Positions 36,071 through 45,346 are shown, counted from the stretch's first letter. The stretch: DNA of 64,000 nucleotides from JAKAFX01 sp049965715 (GCA_049965715.1 JBMFWA010000007.1:12976-76975); one strand, 5' to 3'. The notes: generated by a model not told the origin, from the letters alone. A program made the numbers and translations.

Positions 36071-37087
36071 TTGGAATTTCTAGACATCGAAATCATTCGG
36101 AGCATGGGATGGCCGAATGAGGAAATCCTCTTAGGCGATCCGTCATCGTTAAGATTCAAACGTGCGTCAGCCTTTTATATATATAATACCCTAGTTGATA
36201 AAATAAACAGGGGATCAGTTACACTTCAAGATCGAATCTCAAAGAGCAATGTCAGTGATCGGTTGAACAGAATTCGAAAAGCAATCGATGTGAGGGCAGT
36301 GATAAATCCATTGCTGATAGGAATGCACAGAATGTCGCTCAGCTTCAATTCAGACATAGTGAGGAACTCAGATATACAAAAGATACAGACAGATCTTGAC
36401 TGTGTCGATGCCCTGCATCAGGGAATGATTCTCCTAAGAGACGGTTCGATGGCTCCGGGATTCGGATGCGATGTATTCTTTGAGAACGAAACAGACCTCG
36501 ACAATAAAATAAAATCGCTCCTGGAATATGTCCCTAACGCAAGTTTGAACGATATGGTACCTCATGACGATCTCTTTGGTGTGAACACAGAAGGTAATCT
36601 AAGGAAACTGAGGTCATATGCAGGCGGACTCAGGAAGGGTATAAGGGCGATAATGGAACAGTTAATTATTGATCCCATGATCAGATTCAGCGAAATATCT
36701 GCAAATACGGGTATGACCAGGTCCAGTGCAAAGAAACTTTATGGTGAACTTTTATCCAGCGGCGCAATAAGGTTTGAGCCTGCTTTGAACGGGGAACGAA
36801 TCGGGGATGATACGGTCACCATTGTAATACTTAAAGTACCTGATAATGAGAAGGAAAGAGTTGAATCAGATCTTCTCACAAAATCAATGTTGGGTAAACG
36901 TTACATAATGAAGAAAACTCATTTGAGAAACAGACTTGAATACATGTGCTGGACAAACGATTATTATGATAACCTCGACATGACCAGGGAGATAATTGAT
37001 ATAGCTGACGGGTTTGATCCGAAATTAGTTCTGTTTGTTCGAACATTTTTTAACAAGGAGTCATCATTGAGACTTCTGAAAAAATAA
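36071..37087 (+). CDS. Unknown winged-helix protein, 338 aa (TTG start)
   Basis: A soluble protein with a clear helix-turn-helix near residues 200-236: IIDPMIRFSEISANTGMTRSSAKKLYGELLSSGAI. The N-terminal 190 residues and the C-terminal ~100 are not recognised. The C-terminal part (TVTIVILKVPDNEKERV) looks like an alpha/beta effector domain of Lrp type. The start is TTG 36071; there is no in-frame ATG before residue 12 and no ribosome site, and the AT-rich stretch ending about 25 nt upstream fits a leaderless transcript. Single gene, divergent from the SQR unit. Confidence 0.6.
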   Translation: MEFLDIEIIRSMGWPNEEILLGDPSSLRFKRASAFYIYNTLVDKINRGSVTLQDRISKSNVSDRLNRIRKAIDVRAVINPLLIGMHRMSLSFNSDIVRNSDIQKIQTDLDCVDALHQGMILLRDGSMAPGFGCDVFFENETDLDNKIKSLLEYVPNASLNDMVPHDDLFGVNTEGNLRKLRSYAGGLRKGIRAIMEQLIIDPMIRFSEISANTGMTRSSAKKLYGELLSSGAIRFEPALNGERIGDDTVTIVILKVPDNEKERVESDLLTKSMLGKRYIMKKTHLRNRLEYMCWTNDYYDNLDMTREIIDIADGFDPKLVLFVRTFFNKESSLRLLKK

Positions 37088-37161
37088 TTTTTCTTTTAAA
37101 ACATTAAACCCAGCTCAAAGGAAATAAAGTCATGGGATCGTCGAGCAGCCTTGGATAGTAA

Positions 37162-37169
37162 TTTATATA
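37162..37169 (+). promoter_or_regulatory. TATA box of rpoL
   Basis: TTTATATA is centred 23 nt before ATG 37189, placing transcription start at or next to the start codon. No ribosome-binding site precedes rpoL. Confidence 0.6.
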
Positions 37170-37188
37170 GAAAAGGTATGAGGGTAGG

Positions 37189-37485
37189 ATGGACTGCAAG
37201 CTTAGGGTAGTATCCAAGGATAAAAACTCCATAACACTGGAAATGCTCAATTACGACAATACTCTCCTGAGACCACTGATCGAGGAGCTGCTGAAAGATG
37301 AACAGGTTGAGGAATCAAGATACTACATCAAGCATCCTGTCATTGACAATCCGCAAATATTTGTTAAAGTCAAAACAGGCAAACCGCAGGCTGCCGTTAA
37401 GAGAGCCATAAGGAAACTATCAAAGAGATACGAGTCATTGTCGGAAGATCTTTCAAAGGCCATTAAAAAAGCGGAAAACAATTAG
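37189..37485 (+). CDS. rpoL: RNA polymerase subunit L (Rpb11 homologue)
   Basis: A 98-residue Rpo11. It shows the dimerisation fold with MLNYDNTLLRPLIEELLKDEQV, and YYIKHPVIDNPQIFVKVKTG, then a helical C-terminus. It pairs with RpoD in the polymerase assembly platform. The downstream methyltransferase gene starts 6 nt after the stop, with GGTG in between. Confidence 0.93.
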   Translation: MDCKLRVVSKDKNSITLEMLNYDNTLLRPLIEELLKDEQVEESRYYIKHPVIDNPQIFVKVKTGKPQAAVKRAIRKLSKRYESLSEDLSKAIKKAENN

Positions 37486-37491
37486 GTGCCG

Positions 37492-38466
37492 ATGGGAACT
37501 GCAGGTCAGAAATTCATACTTGAGTTCAGCAAGGAAAACTTAGAAGCTGCGTTTTTTGAACTGAACTCGATTCAGGTCAGTTTTAAAGATTTCAGAGTTC
37601 TAACCATAGAGAGAAATATTGCAATTATCATTGGAAATGAAAAGAGTGCAAGAAGGTCTGCCTTTCTAAAATTCATATCTGCCGTCATATGTGAAGCTGA
37701 CAGTCCGTGGAAGTTTTCAACCTGTGAAATACCTGAAGGAATGTTTTATGTCAGGATTATAGGCGGTAACGATCAGAAGAATATAAACGAGGCCCAGATT
37801 GGAGATATCATCGGGGCGAAGGGAAGGGTAAATTTCCATAATCCTGACTTTATTCTCAGGGCCATAAAAGTCGATAATTGGTACCTTGCCAAACTGGTGT
37901 ATTCACAGGATGTGAAAGAGATGGAAAAACGCAGGTCCCCTCTCAGACCATTTTTTTCCCCTGTTTCAATGCATCCCAGATACGCAAAGTTCCTTGTTAA
38001 TTCCACAGTGTGTATCCCAGGCGATACAATTCTGGACCCCTTCTGCGGCACAGGAGGAATTCTCATAGAGGCAGGTCTGTTGGGTTTGAAGGCAATAGGC
38101 AATGACGTCTCTCTTAGTATGGTTATGGGCGCAAGGCTCAATTGCAAATTTTATGGTTTGAATGATGTGAGAATAACAAATCATGATGTCTCAAATCTGT
38201 CTCTTGATGAGAATGTGGATGGAATCGCCACTGATTTCCCATATGGAAGAAATTCTGCTGTATTTAAAACAGAGGGGATGGACCTTTACAGAAATGCGTT
38301 TATGAAATTTCATGAGTTCCTGAAGGAAGGTAAAAGATGCAGTGTAGTTGTTTCAGACCTGAAAAGTCTTGAACCTGCTCAGGGTTTATTCTCCACGGTC
38401 AAAATAATTCCTGTGAGGCAGCATAAATCCCTGACAAGATTCTACTCAGTCTTGGTGAAAAAATAA
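37492..38466 (+). CDS. tRNA (guanine-N2)-methyltransferase, TrmG10 type
   Basis: A 324-residue enzyme with a divergent THUMP-like N-terminus and a class I methyltransferase domain. AdoMet binding is seen in DPFCGTGGILIEAGLLG, and NDVS and NHDVSNL follow. The catalytic motif normally D-P-P-Y is DFPYGR here. The family methylates N2 of G10 in tRNA. ATG 37492 follows AGGTG at the rpoL stop; GTG 37486 is the alternative. Confidence 0.85.
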   Translation: MGTAGQKFILEFSKENLEAAFFELNSIQVSFKDFRVLTIERNIAIIIGNEKSARRSAFLKFISAVICEADSPWKFSTCEIPEGMFYVRIIGGNDQKNINEAQIGDIIGAKGRVNFHNPDFILRAIKVDNWYLAKLVYSQDVKEMEKRRSPLRPFFSPVSMHPRYAKFLVNSTVCIPGDTILDPFCGTGGILIEAGLLGLKAIGNDVSLSMVMGARLNCKFYGLNDVRITNHDVSNLSLDENVDGIATDFPYGRNSAVFKTEGMDLYRNAFMKFHEFLKEGKRCSVVVSDLKSLEPAQGLFSTVKIIPVRQHKSLTRFYSVLVKK

Positions 38467-38512
38467 CAGGTCATAATGATTTGGACTTGAATTTTACTAC
38501 GAGATAATGAAT

Positions 38513-38890
38513 CTAAAGTTCGTCAGCCACTCTACCTGAACTTAAAGCATCTTCCACGTATTTTTTAATTACAACCGCGTTATTATGCTCTGTATCGGCT
38601 GCACTGTATAAAATCGTAACAGGGCCGTTTCTCAATTTTCTGATTAGATTGGCAACTTCTGGGTTCTGGTCCAGTTCTTTTATGTACATTTCCTTGAACT
38701 GATCCCATTTGCTCACATCATGGTTGAAGAAAACCCTGAGAGGTGTCGATGGTGCAATATCCTTCATCCAGAGATCTATTCTGGCGTTACTCACGCTCAC
38801 CCCTCTCGGCCATAACCTGTCAACTAGAATCCTGAATCCATCATCACTTTCAACAGGGTCGTAAATTCTCTTTATTTTCAACGTATTCAT
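38513..38890 (-). CDS. DUF488 family protein
   Basis: A 125-residue YeaO-type DUF488 protein, unmistakable from LKIKRIYDPVESDDGFRILVDRLWPRGVS and WMKDIAPSTPLR. The family is small, soluble and conserved in bacteria and archaea, without a fixed function. It is a single gene convergent with the tRNA methyltransferase. Confidence 0.9.
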   Translation of the reverse strand: MNTLKIKRIYDPVESDDGFRILVDRLWPRGVSVSNARIDLWMKDIAPSTPLRVFFNHDVSKWDQFKEMYIKELDQNPEVANLIRKLRNGPVTILYSAADTEHNNAVVIKKYVEDALSSGRVADEL

Positions 38891-39106
38891 GTTATAAAGG
38901 ATGCTTTCATTGTAGTTTTAGTTTTCTCAAAATCTATACAATTTGCTTCCTGCGCAGGAATGCACTAACGCCCATTGCCCAAGTTCCTAACTGATGTTAT
39001 AGAATAAACGGTGAAAATGCAATCGTAATTGAGAATTAATGAGGTAGCACGCACACTATTCTGAGAGGTGAAAATAAATGAGTTATGATATACATATAAC
39101 AATATA

Positions 39107-39116
39107 TTTATATATA
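39107..39116 (+). promoter_or_regulatory. TATA box of the MFS transporter gene
   Basis: TTTATATATA is centred 25 nt before ATG 39136. This supports a leaderless transcript beginning at the start codon chosen for the transporter. Confidence 0.6.
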
Positions 39117-39135
39117 GAATGCGGTTCATTTCTGG

Positions 39136-40545
39136 ATGGTAACCGAAACAGCAACAAACACGAGAACAGCAGAAAAGAAGACGAATGTGCGATGGGTAAT
39201 ACCTGTAATGCTTTTTATTGCCATAATGTTCAACTACGCAGACAGGGTAATTTGGGTCATTACCGCACCTGCATTTGCCTATTCGTTTGGATGGGTTTCT
39301 TCAATAGCTAACTACGGTGCGAAAGGGGCAGCTGGAGGAACAGGTCTTGCTAATTACACGCTTATACTGTTTGCATGGTCTCTTGCCTATGCTCTTTTCA
39401 ATTTTCCAGGAGGAACGATTGTAGATAAGTTGGGCCTCAGGAAATCTATGGCTACATTCTATGCTATATGGTCTGCGTTCACAGCGCTCACCGCTGCAAC
39501 ATTCAGTTTCCTTTCAATGCTTATCGTAAGGGTATTCATGGGCGCTGGTGAAGGTCCTGTATGGCCCGTGAATGCAAAATCAGCAAAGAACTGGACAAAC
39601 AGATACGATGAATCCAAGGCTTACACCTGGGCCGGTGCAGGTCAGGCAGTAGGTCCGGTAGTTGCGGCTACGCTTGGTGTCTTAATATATCATTTCTACG
39701 GATGGCCAGGTCCATTCATATTTTTTGGTCTGCTAGGTCTGCTGTTTGCAGCAATCTGGTACTATTATGTGAGAGACACACCAGATGTCCATAAGGGGGT
39801 AAATGCTGCAGAACTCGCATATATTAATGAAGGAAAGAACAAAAGTGAAAGGTCAACAAAGAAACTTCCTGCGAAACTTGTTTGGAAGAGTACGCTCAAG
39901 ATGATATTTGGAACCCAGGCGGGTATTGGCACGCTGCTTGTCTTCCTTTCATTTGGATATATTCTGTTCACGTTTCTCTACTGGCTTCCGGGGCTCATGT
40001 TCACCACATTTGCCCATTCTGTTACAACAAGCGGACTATACACAGCTGCGGTTGATTCAGCTCTTATAGTAGGTTTTCTGGGATCGGGACCACTTAATGA
40101 TGGACTACTCAGGAAATTCAGTAAGGTCAATGCCAGAAGAATAGGATCACTGGTTCCAATGAGCCTTATGATTGTCATGGTAGGACTTTCATATTTCACC
40201 GGTACAGCTAAGGAACTGGTTCCAACAGCAATACTTCTTGCAGCTGGTGCCGGACTGATGAACCTGACTGTCGGTTCATGGGCAGTAAATGCAATCGATC
40301 TTGCACCTACTGGCACTGCTGGAACTGTATATGGATTTTATAATGGATCACTCAACCTTGTGGGGGCATTCAACTCTCTAATAGTTGGTGTGCTGTTCAT
40401 AAAATATGGGGCAGTTGTTGGGTTCACAAGTTCGATCATATTCATGGCGCTCTTCATCGGAGGTTATGTGGGACTGATCAGGAAAGACAGCTGGGACAAG
40501 GCAATGAAACTCAGGGATCAGCTGACACTGGAAGCTGACCAGTAA
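39136..40545 (+). CDS. MFS transporter, ACS (anion:cation symporter)-like
   Basis: A 469-residue twelve-helix carrier. The MFS A-motif is GTIVDKLGLRKSMA between helices 2 and 3; MLFIAIMFNYADRVIWVI in helix 1 and FMGAGEGPVWPVNAKSAKNW in helix 4 resemble the glucarate/galactonate symporters of the ACS family. The substrate is thus likely a small organic acid or sugar acid. Eighteen nt after its stop lies deoC, so the carrier may bring in a substrate for that pathway, but this is a guess. Confidence 0.85.
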   Translation: MVTETATNTRTAEKKTNVRWVIPVMLFIAIMFNYADRVIWVITAPAFAYSFGWVSSIANYGAKGAAGGTGLANYTLILFAWSLAYALFNFPGGTIVDKLGLRKSMATFYAIWSAFTALTAATFSFLSMLIVRVFMGAGEGPVWPVNAKSAKNWTNRYDESKAYTWAGAGQAVGPVVAATLGVLIYHFYGWPGPFIFFGLLGLLFAAIWYYYVRDTPDVHKGVNAAELAYINEGKNKSERSTKKLPAKLVWKSTLKMIFGTQAGIGTLLVFLSFGYILFTFLYWLPGLMFTTFAHSVTTSGLYTAAVDSALIVGFLGSGPLNDGLLRKFSKVNARRIGSLVPMSLMIVMVGLSYFTGTAKELVPTAILLAAGAGLMNLTVGSWAVNAIDLAPTGTAGTVYGFYNGSLNLVGAFNSLIVGVLFIKYGAVVGFTSSIIFMALFIGGYVGLIRKDSWDKAMKLRDQLTLEADQ

Positions 40546-40562
40546 GTGGGGACAAAGAAATC

Positions 40563-41312
40563 ATGGAATACGATGTTAAGAGGATTGCTGGTCTTATCGA
40601 CCACAGTTCCCTGAAAGGGTATGCCACGTGGGAAAACATCAGATCGCTTATAGATGAGGCATCTGAATTCGGCGCATACTCTGTCTGCATAGAACCGCTA
40701 TTTGCTGAAAGAGCAAGGCACTATATAGACAAGAATAGGCTGGATGTCAGGATAGACCTGACCCTTGATTTTCCTCTTGGAGCCCTGCCCACAACTACCA
40801 GAGAAAAACTCATAATGGAATTCTCTGGCATCTGTGAAGAGGTAGACCTTGTTACACAGATTGGGTTGGTGAGATCCGGATTTTTTGAAGAAGTAGAGCG
40901 TGACATAAACCGGATTGTGGAAACTGCGCACTCAAACGGGCTCATAATAAAAATCATCACCGAAGATGCATATACGAATGCAGAACAGAAGAGAAGACTG
41001 TATGAGATTGTATGCAGGTCTAAGGCCGACTTCATAAAGACAAGCACAGGATTCGCCGAAGCAGATTTCGCCAAAACTCTTGGCAATGAAACCGGGGCGG
41101 TGGTCAGGAACGTTGAACTTATGGCTGAAATTATAAAGAAGACAAATTCCAGCATTGGCATAAAGGTGGCCGGTGGAATCAGAAGTTATTCAGAGGCCCT
41201 GGCACTTCTCAGAGCCTCCGGTATGCCACCGGAACCAAGGCATTTTAGAATTGGAGTCAGCAGGACCAGACAGATCCTTTCAGAGGCCGGTTTAACACAG
41301 AAACAACCATGA
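40563..41312 (+). CDS. deoC: Deoxyribose-phosphate aldolase
   Basis: A 249-residue class I aldolase cleaving 2-deoxyribose 5-phosphate to glyceraldehyde 3-phosphate and acetaldehyde. LIDHSSLKGYAT and SVCIEP are the conserved N-terminal pieces. The Schiff-base lysine is K159 in DFIKTSTGF, and GIKVAGGIRS carries the proton-relay lysine. The gene is the second of the unit with the MFS carrier. Confidence 0.92.
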   Translation: MEYDVKRIAGLIDHSSLKGYATWENIRSLIDEASEFGAYSVCIEPLFAERARHYIDKNRLDVRIDLTLDFPLGALPTTTREKLIMEFSGICEEVDLVTQIGLVRSGFFEEVERDINRIVETAHSNGLIIKIITEDAYTNAEQKRRLYEIVCRSKADFIKTSTGFAEADFAKTLGNETGAVVRNVELMAEIIKKTNSSIGIKVAGGIRSYSEALALLRASGMPPEPRHFRIGVSRTRQILSEAGLTQKQP

Positions 41313-41404
41313 CCTTAACATAAAAAATTTTTTTCCATTCATCTCTTTTATCGAATCTATCTTTATCCAGGTAACACAACGTATTTTCCTCCAAGACTAT
41401 TTGT

Positions 41405-42295
41405 TTAGATATATTCGTCCTTAATCACAATGTTGCTCGGTTTTCCGTCCAGGTATTTCCTCAGATTTCTGAATGCCATCAATATTTCAGGCTCCATAAA
41501 CGTTGGATCATAGGACGATCTTCTGATTCCCGCCACGTGCGGGGTAAGTATAACATTATGCGGAACAGGCATGTTTATCTCGGGCTCGTTCCACCAGACA
41601 TCAGAAAGATAGAACTTATCGGGATTATTCTTAAGAAAAAATCTCATATCGTCCTCCTTGACGATGTTGGCTCTAGCAACATTTATTATATATTTTCCAG
41701 AGAAAATGGAAAGCAGTTTTTCATTGATAATGTTATGTGTGACTTTCGTATAGGGAACGGAAATCAGTATAACGTAACTACTTTTCATCAAATCCTCAAG
41801 AGTGCTAAATGTAAATTTAACGTAACTGTCGGGATCAGGTTTCCTGGAATATATTCCAACTTTCATTCCCACTGCAGACACAAGTCTTGCGAATGATCTG
41901 CCTATTCCGCCGTACCCAATGATTCCTGCAGTCTGGCCTTCAAGGGAATCCACAGGTCCACGAGTAAATTTACCAGACTTGGTCTCAACATCAAAGCTGA
42001 CTATATTGCGGCTGGAAGAAAGAAGGAGTGCCAGAGCGTGCTGTGCAACTGACTTTGAAAACGCTCCAGCATTGCTCAACAAAACAACATTTTCTGGAAA
42101 CTCTTTGAAATCTATGTGATCAACGCCTGCACTCAGTGTCTGAACAATTATGGTATTCTTGCCTAATTCAGGCTTGCCCTGTGTGACAACTATTTCAGGG
42201 GGATTTTCTGGAAACAGTTCAATGGGCAAACGAGCGATTCTGGAGCACTTCCTGACCAAATCATCATCTGCCTGGAAGTACAAACCTATTCTCAT
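41405..42295 (-). CDS. D-2-hydroxyacid dehydrogenase
   Basis: A 296-residue NAD-dependent dehydrogenase. The NAD-binding motif is GIIGYGGIGRSFA; active-site residues are R in NVARANIV, E in DVWWNEPE and H in TPHVAG. It interconverts a 2-oxoacid and D-2-hydroxyacid, with glyoxylate/hydroxypyruvate or 2-ketogluconate as family options. Single gene, convergent with deoC. Confidence 0.88.
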   Translation of the reverse strand: MRIGLYFQADDDLVRKCSRIARLPIELFPENPPEIVVTQGKPELGKNTIIVQTLSAGVDHIDFKEFPENVVLLSNAGAFSKSVAQHALALLLSSSRNIVSFDVETKSGKFTRGPVDSLEGQTAGIIGYGGIGRSFARLVSAVGMKVGIYSRKPDPDSYVKFTFSTLEDLMKSSYVILISVPYTKVTHNIINEKLLSIFSGKYIINVARANIVKEDDMRFFLKNNPDKFYLSDVWWNEPEINMPVPHNVILTPHVAGIRRSSYDPTFMEPEILMAFRNLRKYLDGKPSNIVIKDEYI

Positions 42296-42345
42296 TCACA
42301 GACATTTTCAAGATTCAGATAAAAGTTTTTGACATGAAAACTTGG

Positions 42346-42879
42346 CTAGTTTTTCCTCATACTCACAATGATATCCTTAATCTCCTGCAATTCCCTGATA
42401 CGTATATCGTTAGGCCCCCTGATAGGAAAACTTGAAACGTAGACCAGTGAGTCAAATAATTTTGCATTGCCGAGGCCCAATGCAACCCTCCTCGAGCCTG
42501 AAAATTTAGAGTAGGTGATCTTCCCAATGAAACACACAATTAAGGGCTTTTTCTCTTGAATCACCCTTTTAATCCTGATTATCCCGCCCTTTTCTTCATT
42601 CTTTCTCAGTTTTGTGGTATCCTTTGTGGGTCTATTAACGAGGTTCATAAAACCATATGATTTGGAGAATTCTCTGAGATAGAAATTCTTCAGTCTTTCA
42701 TCATCTCTTAGTTCTTCTATGCCGACCCCAATAAGTCCTGCCCTTGAAAGGTTGTACCAGAAGTTCTTGTTGTTGGAGAACGGAACGCCTCTCCTGTAAG
42801 ACCCTGGATGGGGGTTTATTCCAATGAAGAGAATGTCGGGTCTTTCAGGTATTACGTACTTTATTGCTTCCCATGACAT
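42346..42879 (-). CDS. Mug/TDG-type uracil (mismatch) DNA glycosylase
   Basis: A 177-residue UDG-superfamily protein. Motif 1 is LFIGINPHPGSYRRG with the catalytic-type asparagine N22, as in Mug and TDG; PFSNNKNFWYNLSRAGL follows as in Mug. The second motif is SSFPIRGPND. The likely role is removal of uracil or thymine from mismatches in DNA base-excision repair. Confidence 0.85.
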   Translation of the reverse strand: MSWEAIKYVIPERPDILFIGINPHPGSYRRGVPFSNNKNFWYNLSRAGLIGVGIEELRDDERLKNFYLREFSKSYGFMNLVNRPTKDTTKLRKNEEKGGIIRIKRVIQEKKPLIVCFIGKITYSKFSGSRRVALGLGNAKLFDSLVYVSSFPIRGPNDIRIRELQEIKDIIVSMRKN

Positions 42880-43154
42880 TGAACATCATCTGAATACTAT
42901 CTAAAACACATGCCTCTGAATAATCTTCTCCATTGAATCCCGCATTGATTTTTCATCGGACACTCAGACCGAAGAGCATTTGCATACTCTGACACTTCTT
43001 TAAGAGTCGTTAATGAAAGCAGATATAAACCTTGATTAACCGATACCATATCAGAATAATTTATTCCTGTCATTGTGGCATATACAAAGTTTTGTAATAC
43101 TGATGTCAGATTTACAGCACTGCTTATCTAGGATGAGTACCTTACATTCATTAA

Positions 43155-43604
43155 TTGAACAATTCAGAGAAATTGTCTAAAGCAATAGATTTCATTTTCT
43201 ACACCCTGACGGTCATCATAATCATCATGATCTCTTCAATTAACTCACTTTTCCTTATTGCCCCTCCGTATGCAGTAACGGCTTATCTCATCATTTTTGA
43301 GCATGGGGGAAAGTATTCAAAGAAGAAGTCAGTGCTCGTCTCCTACTTATTTGTGATATTTTCTTCGGAATTCATACACCTGACACTGGGAATCTCACCA
43401 GTTTATATGACTGTCAATGTTATTGTAGTATCTGCCTTCATATCTGTCACCGACTTTAAACATCCGCCTGCCATCGCACTGACCATTTTCTCGTATATTG
43501 TCCACAGTACACTGTATTTTGCAATAACTTCTATCATGGTATTACTGGTAATTATAATTCTCGCATATTCAATGGATTACACAAAGGCACACTTTCCCAA
43601 CTAG
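43155..43604 (+). CDS. HPP-family membrane protein (TTG start)
   Basis: A 149-residue protein with about four hydrophobic segments and the HPP motif in DFKHPPAIALTIF; LIAPPYAVTAYLI resembles the first conserved region. HPP proteins are integral membrane proteins, some reported in nitrite transport. The frame opens with TTG 43155 (MNNSEKLSKA) and has no strong ribosome site, so the start is uncertain. Confidence 0.65.
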   Translation: MNNSEKLSKAIDFIFYTLTVIIIIMISSINSLFLIAPPYAVTAYLIIFEHGGKYSKKKSVLVSYLFVIFSSEFIHLTLGISPVYMTVNVIVVSAFISVTDFKHPPAIALTIFSYIVHSTLYFAITSIMVLLVIIILAYSMDYTKAHFPN

Positions 43605-43701
43605 GAATCCATGAGTTGAAATGGCATAACTGTGGTCTTGACTTTCCGAATACCTCACGCATGTGTGCCCAAGCTCGAAAAACGAATCTTTTTCGGTGCC
43701 C

Positions 43702-44949
43702 TTAAATTACTGCAAGAATGCCAAAGGACAGGACAAACATCACGCTTGTCCAGTACGCCAATTCACTTTTCCCTGTCAGGGAAAAATTCTTCATTAGGGA
43801 TTTTTTTCTGGCCAGCAGACCCATGACAATTGCAGGACCGATGAGTACAAATACAAACAGAACAAGAAGGGTCAAAACTGCATTGATCAGCATGGTCATC
43901 GGCAATACAAGTGCTACTATCAAAGCAGGAAAACTTTCAACAATATAGACAAGCGTAGCCCTGTCTCTCTTAAGTCCCAGGACCTCGACGAATCCCCACG
44001 CACTCCCCAGGGAAATCACGACCAGTGCCAGAAAAGCAGCTCCTATGAGGCCTATACCGAAGAGGTATGGAGAGAAAGCTCCAGCTATTGTCGAAAGCGC
44101 TCCGGCAAGTTCTGAAACAGAGGCAAAGTCTGTTGTGGGAGTCACTCCGCTCATTGTCATTTCAACAATTATCATCAACATCTCACTGACGATTGCTCCA
44201 AACAGGGTTTCGATGCGCATTGACTTCATTGCAGTTTTCTTGAATTTAGACTCTTTTTCAGATTTATCGATCTCGTTTTCGTAGGTTTCGGCATTTTTCG
44301 ATCTGACATGCACGATCTTCTCGGCCGTGGCAGAGGTCTGGAAAAATAACATGAAAGGCATTATGACGGCACCGACATTAACCGCCAAAATAAAAAGAAA
44401 ATCTGGAGAAGCTGAAATGAAAACTGGATTATATGGCCTGATCCCTCTCACTATAAGAGTAGCAATGAACCCGATTATCAGCACAGAGGAAACACCGACA
44501 AGCACTGTTTCAGTGGTTCCGTATTTCCTGTGTGTGACAATCAGTATGTGAAAAATATAAAAAATTGGAAGAGATATTAAAATGGGCAACCCCAAAAGCT
44601 CGACACCTATTGCTATTCCAAGATACTCTACAGTGTACGTTTCTACATCAGTTATCACCATTGGAACTGTGAGAAATAAGGCGGTTCTTCTTGGATAATA
44701 ATCTCTAATCACTTCTCCTAGCCCCTTCTCGGTTGCAACCCCAATCCTGCCGGAAACCTCCTGAATGAGATAAAGAGGAATTACAAGTAAAAGCATGAAC
44801 CATATCAGACCATACTTGAAAACTGCCCCAGTTTCAGCAGCACCTATTGTGCTGCTTGCATCCATGTCGGCAAGCATAACTAGCCATGCGGGACCAAAAA
44901 ATTTCAGGTATCGTTTTACACCAGTCCAGTTCAGCAATAATAGCACCAC
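43702..44949 (-). CDS. NRAMP-type divalent metal transporter, atypical metal-site motifs
   Basis: A 411-415-residue protein with 11 hydrophobic segments of the NRAMP family. The TM1 metal-site region is LADMDASSTIGAAETGA where the usual motif is D-P-G-N, and TM6 is VGAVIMPFMLFF where M-P-H is common, so ion selectivity may differ from classical Mn2+/Fe2+ carriers. A long loop with acidic and basic residues (KNAETYENEIDKSEKESKFKK) follows TM6. Start is ambiguous among GTG 44949, GTG 44946 and TTG 44937 (the last has GGTGG upstream). A palindromic operator lies ~75-90 nt upstream. Confidence 0.8.
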   Translation of the reverse strand: MVLLLLNWTGVKRYLKFFGPAWLVMLADMDASSTIGAAETGAVFKYGLIWFMLLLVIPLYLIQEVSGRIGVATEKGLGEVIRDYYPRRTALFLTVPMVITDVETYTVEYLGIAIGVELLGLPILISLPIFYIFHILIVTHRKYGTTETVLVGVSSVLIIGFIATLIVRGIRPYNPVFISASPDFLFILAVNVGAVIMPFMLFFQTSATAEKIVHVRSKNAETYENEIDKSEKESKFKKTAMKSMRIETLFGAIVSEMLMIIVEMTMSGVTPTTDFASVSELAGALSTIAGAFSPYLFGIGLIGAAFLALVVISLGSAWGFVEVLGLKRDRATLVYIVESFPALIVALVLPMTMLINAVLTLLVLFVFVLIGPAIVMGLLARKKSLMKNFSLTGKSELAYWTSVMFVLSFGILAVI

Positions 44950-45021
44950 CCTGATACACTAAACTTGCGCATTGAAAGCGCTATCGTGCGAAGTCCCGTC
45001 TCCAAAGCAATATCATAAGGG

Positions 45022-45039
45022 AATTAGGCAAACCTAATT
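45022..45039. promoter_or_regulatory. Palindromic operator upstream of the NRAMP gene
   Basis: AATTAGGCAAACCTAATT is a perfect inverted repeat with 7-bp arms and a 4-bp centre. It resembles the TTAGG..CCTAA sites of DtxR/MntR/IdeR-type metal repressors. It overlaps an AT-rich TTTAATTA on the minus strand that can act as TATA box, and another half-site CCTAATTTG occurs at 45050-45058. A metal-responsive repressor of the transporter is the natural reading (inference). Confidence 0.6.
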
Positions 45040-45282
45040 AAATGTTCAGCCTAATTTGAAATAACCATAGTTTCAGCGCTATCGATTCTGAAGGAATCTG
45101 GAAACTGGAAAATGTTCTCACTTGGTTTTCACAATCTGATTCCTGTTTGTTTTTGCCATCAATAATGCGTCTGAATTTCAGCACTAACAACTAATAATAC
45201 GAATACCATCGAATTTTATTGGCAGACCTATCTACTGACTCAAACAGCTGTATACCTATTGGCTTCTTAACATCCTCTACCG

Positions 45283-45295
45283 TCTTTCAAAGAAA
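45283..45295 (-). other. Stem-loop at the 3' side of a TnpB remnant, possible omega-RNA/right-end relic
   Basis: CTTTC-AAA-GAAAG forms a 5-bp stem with a 3-nt loop, about 50-65 nt past the TnpB-like stop codon on the minus strand. In IS200/IS605 elements this region holds the right-end hairpin and the scaffold of the TnpB guide RNA. No left end or transposase TnpA is seen. Confidence 0.4.
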
Positions 45296-45346
45296 GCTTC
45301 CCGCTTCAAAGGATGCTGGCTGAATCTCCATGGGTTTGAATTATCC

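Noticed and set aside
39078..39311. Frame with a good ribosome site (GAGGTGAAAATAA before ATG)
   Set aside because: It covers the TATA box and the start of the MFS transporter gene in another frame, and its protein looks unnatural; the ribosome site may be chance or the leftover of an older gene start.
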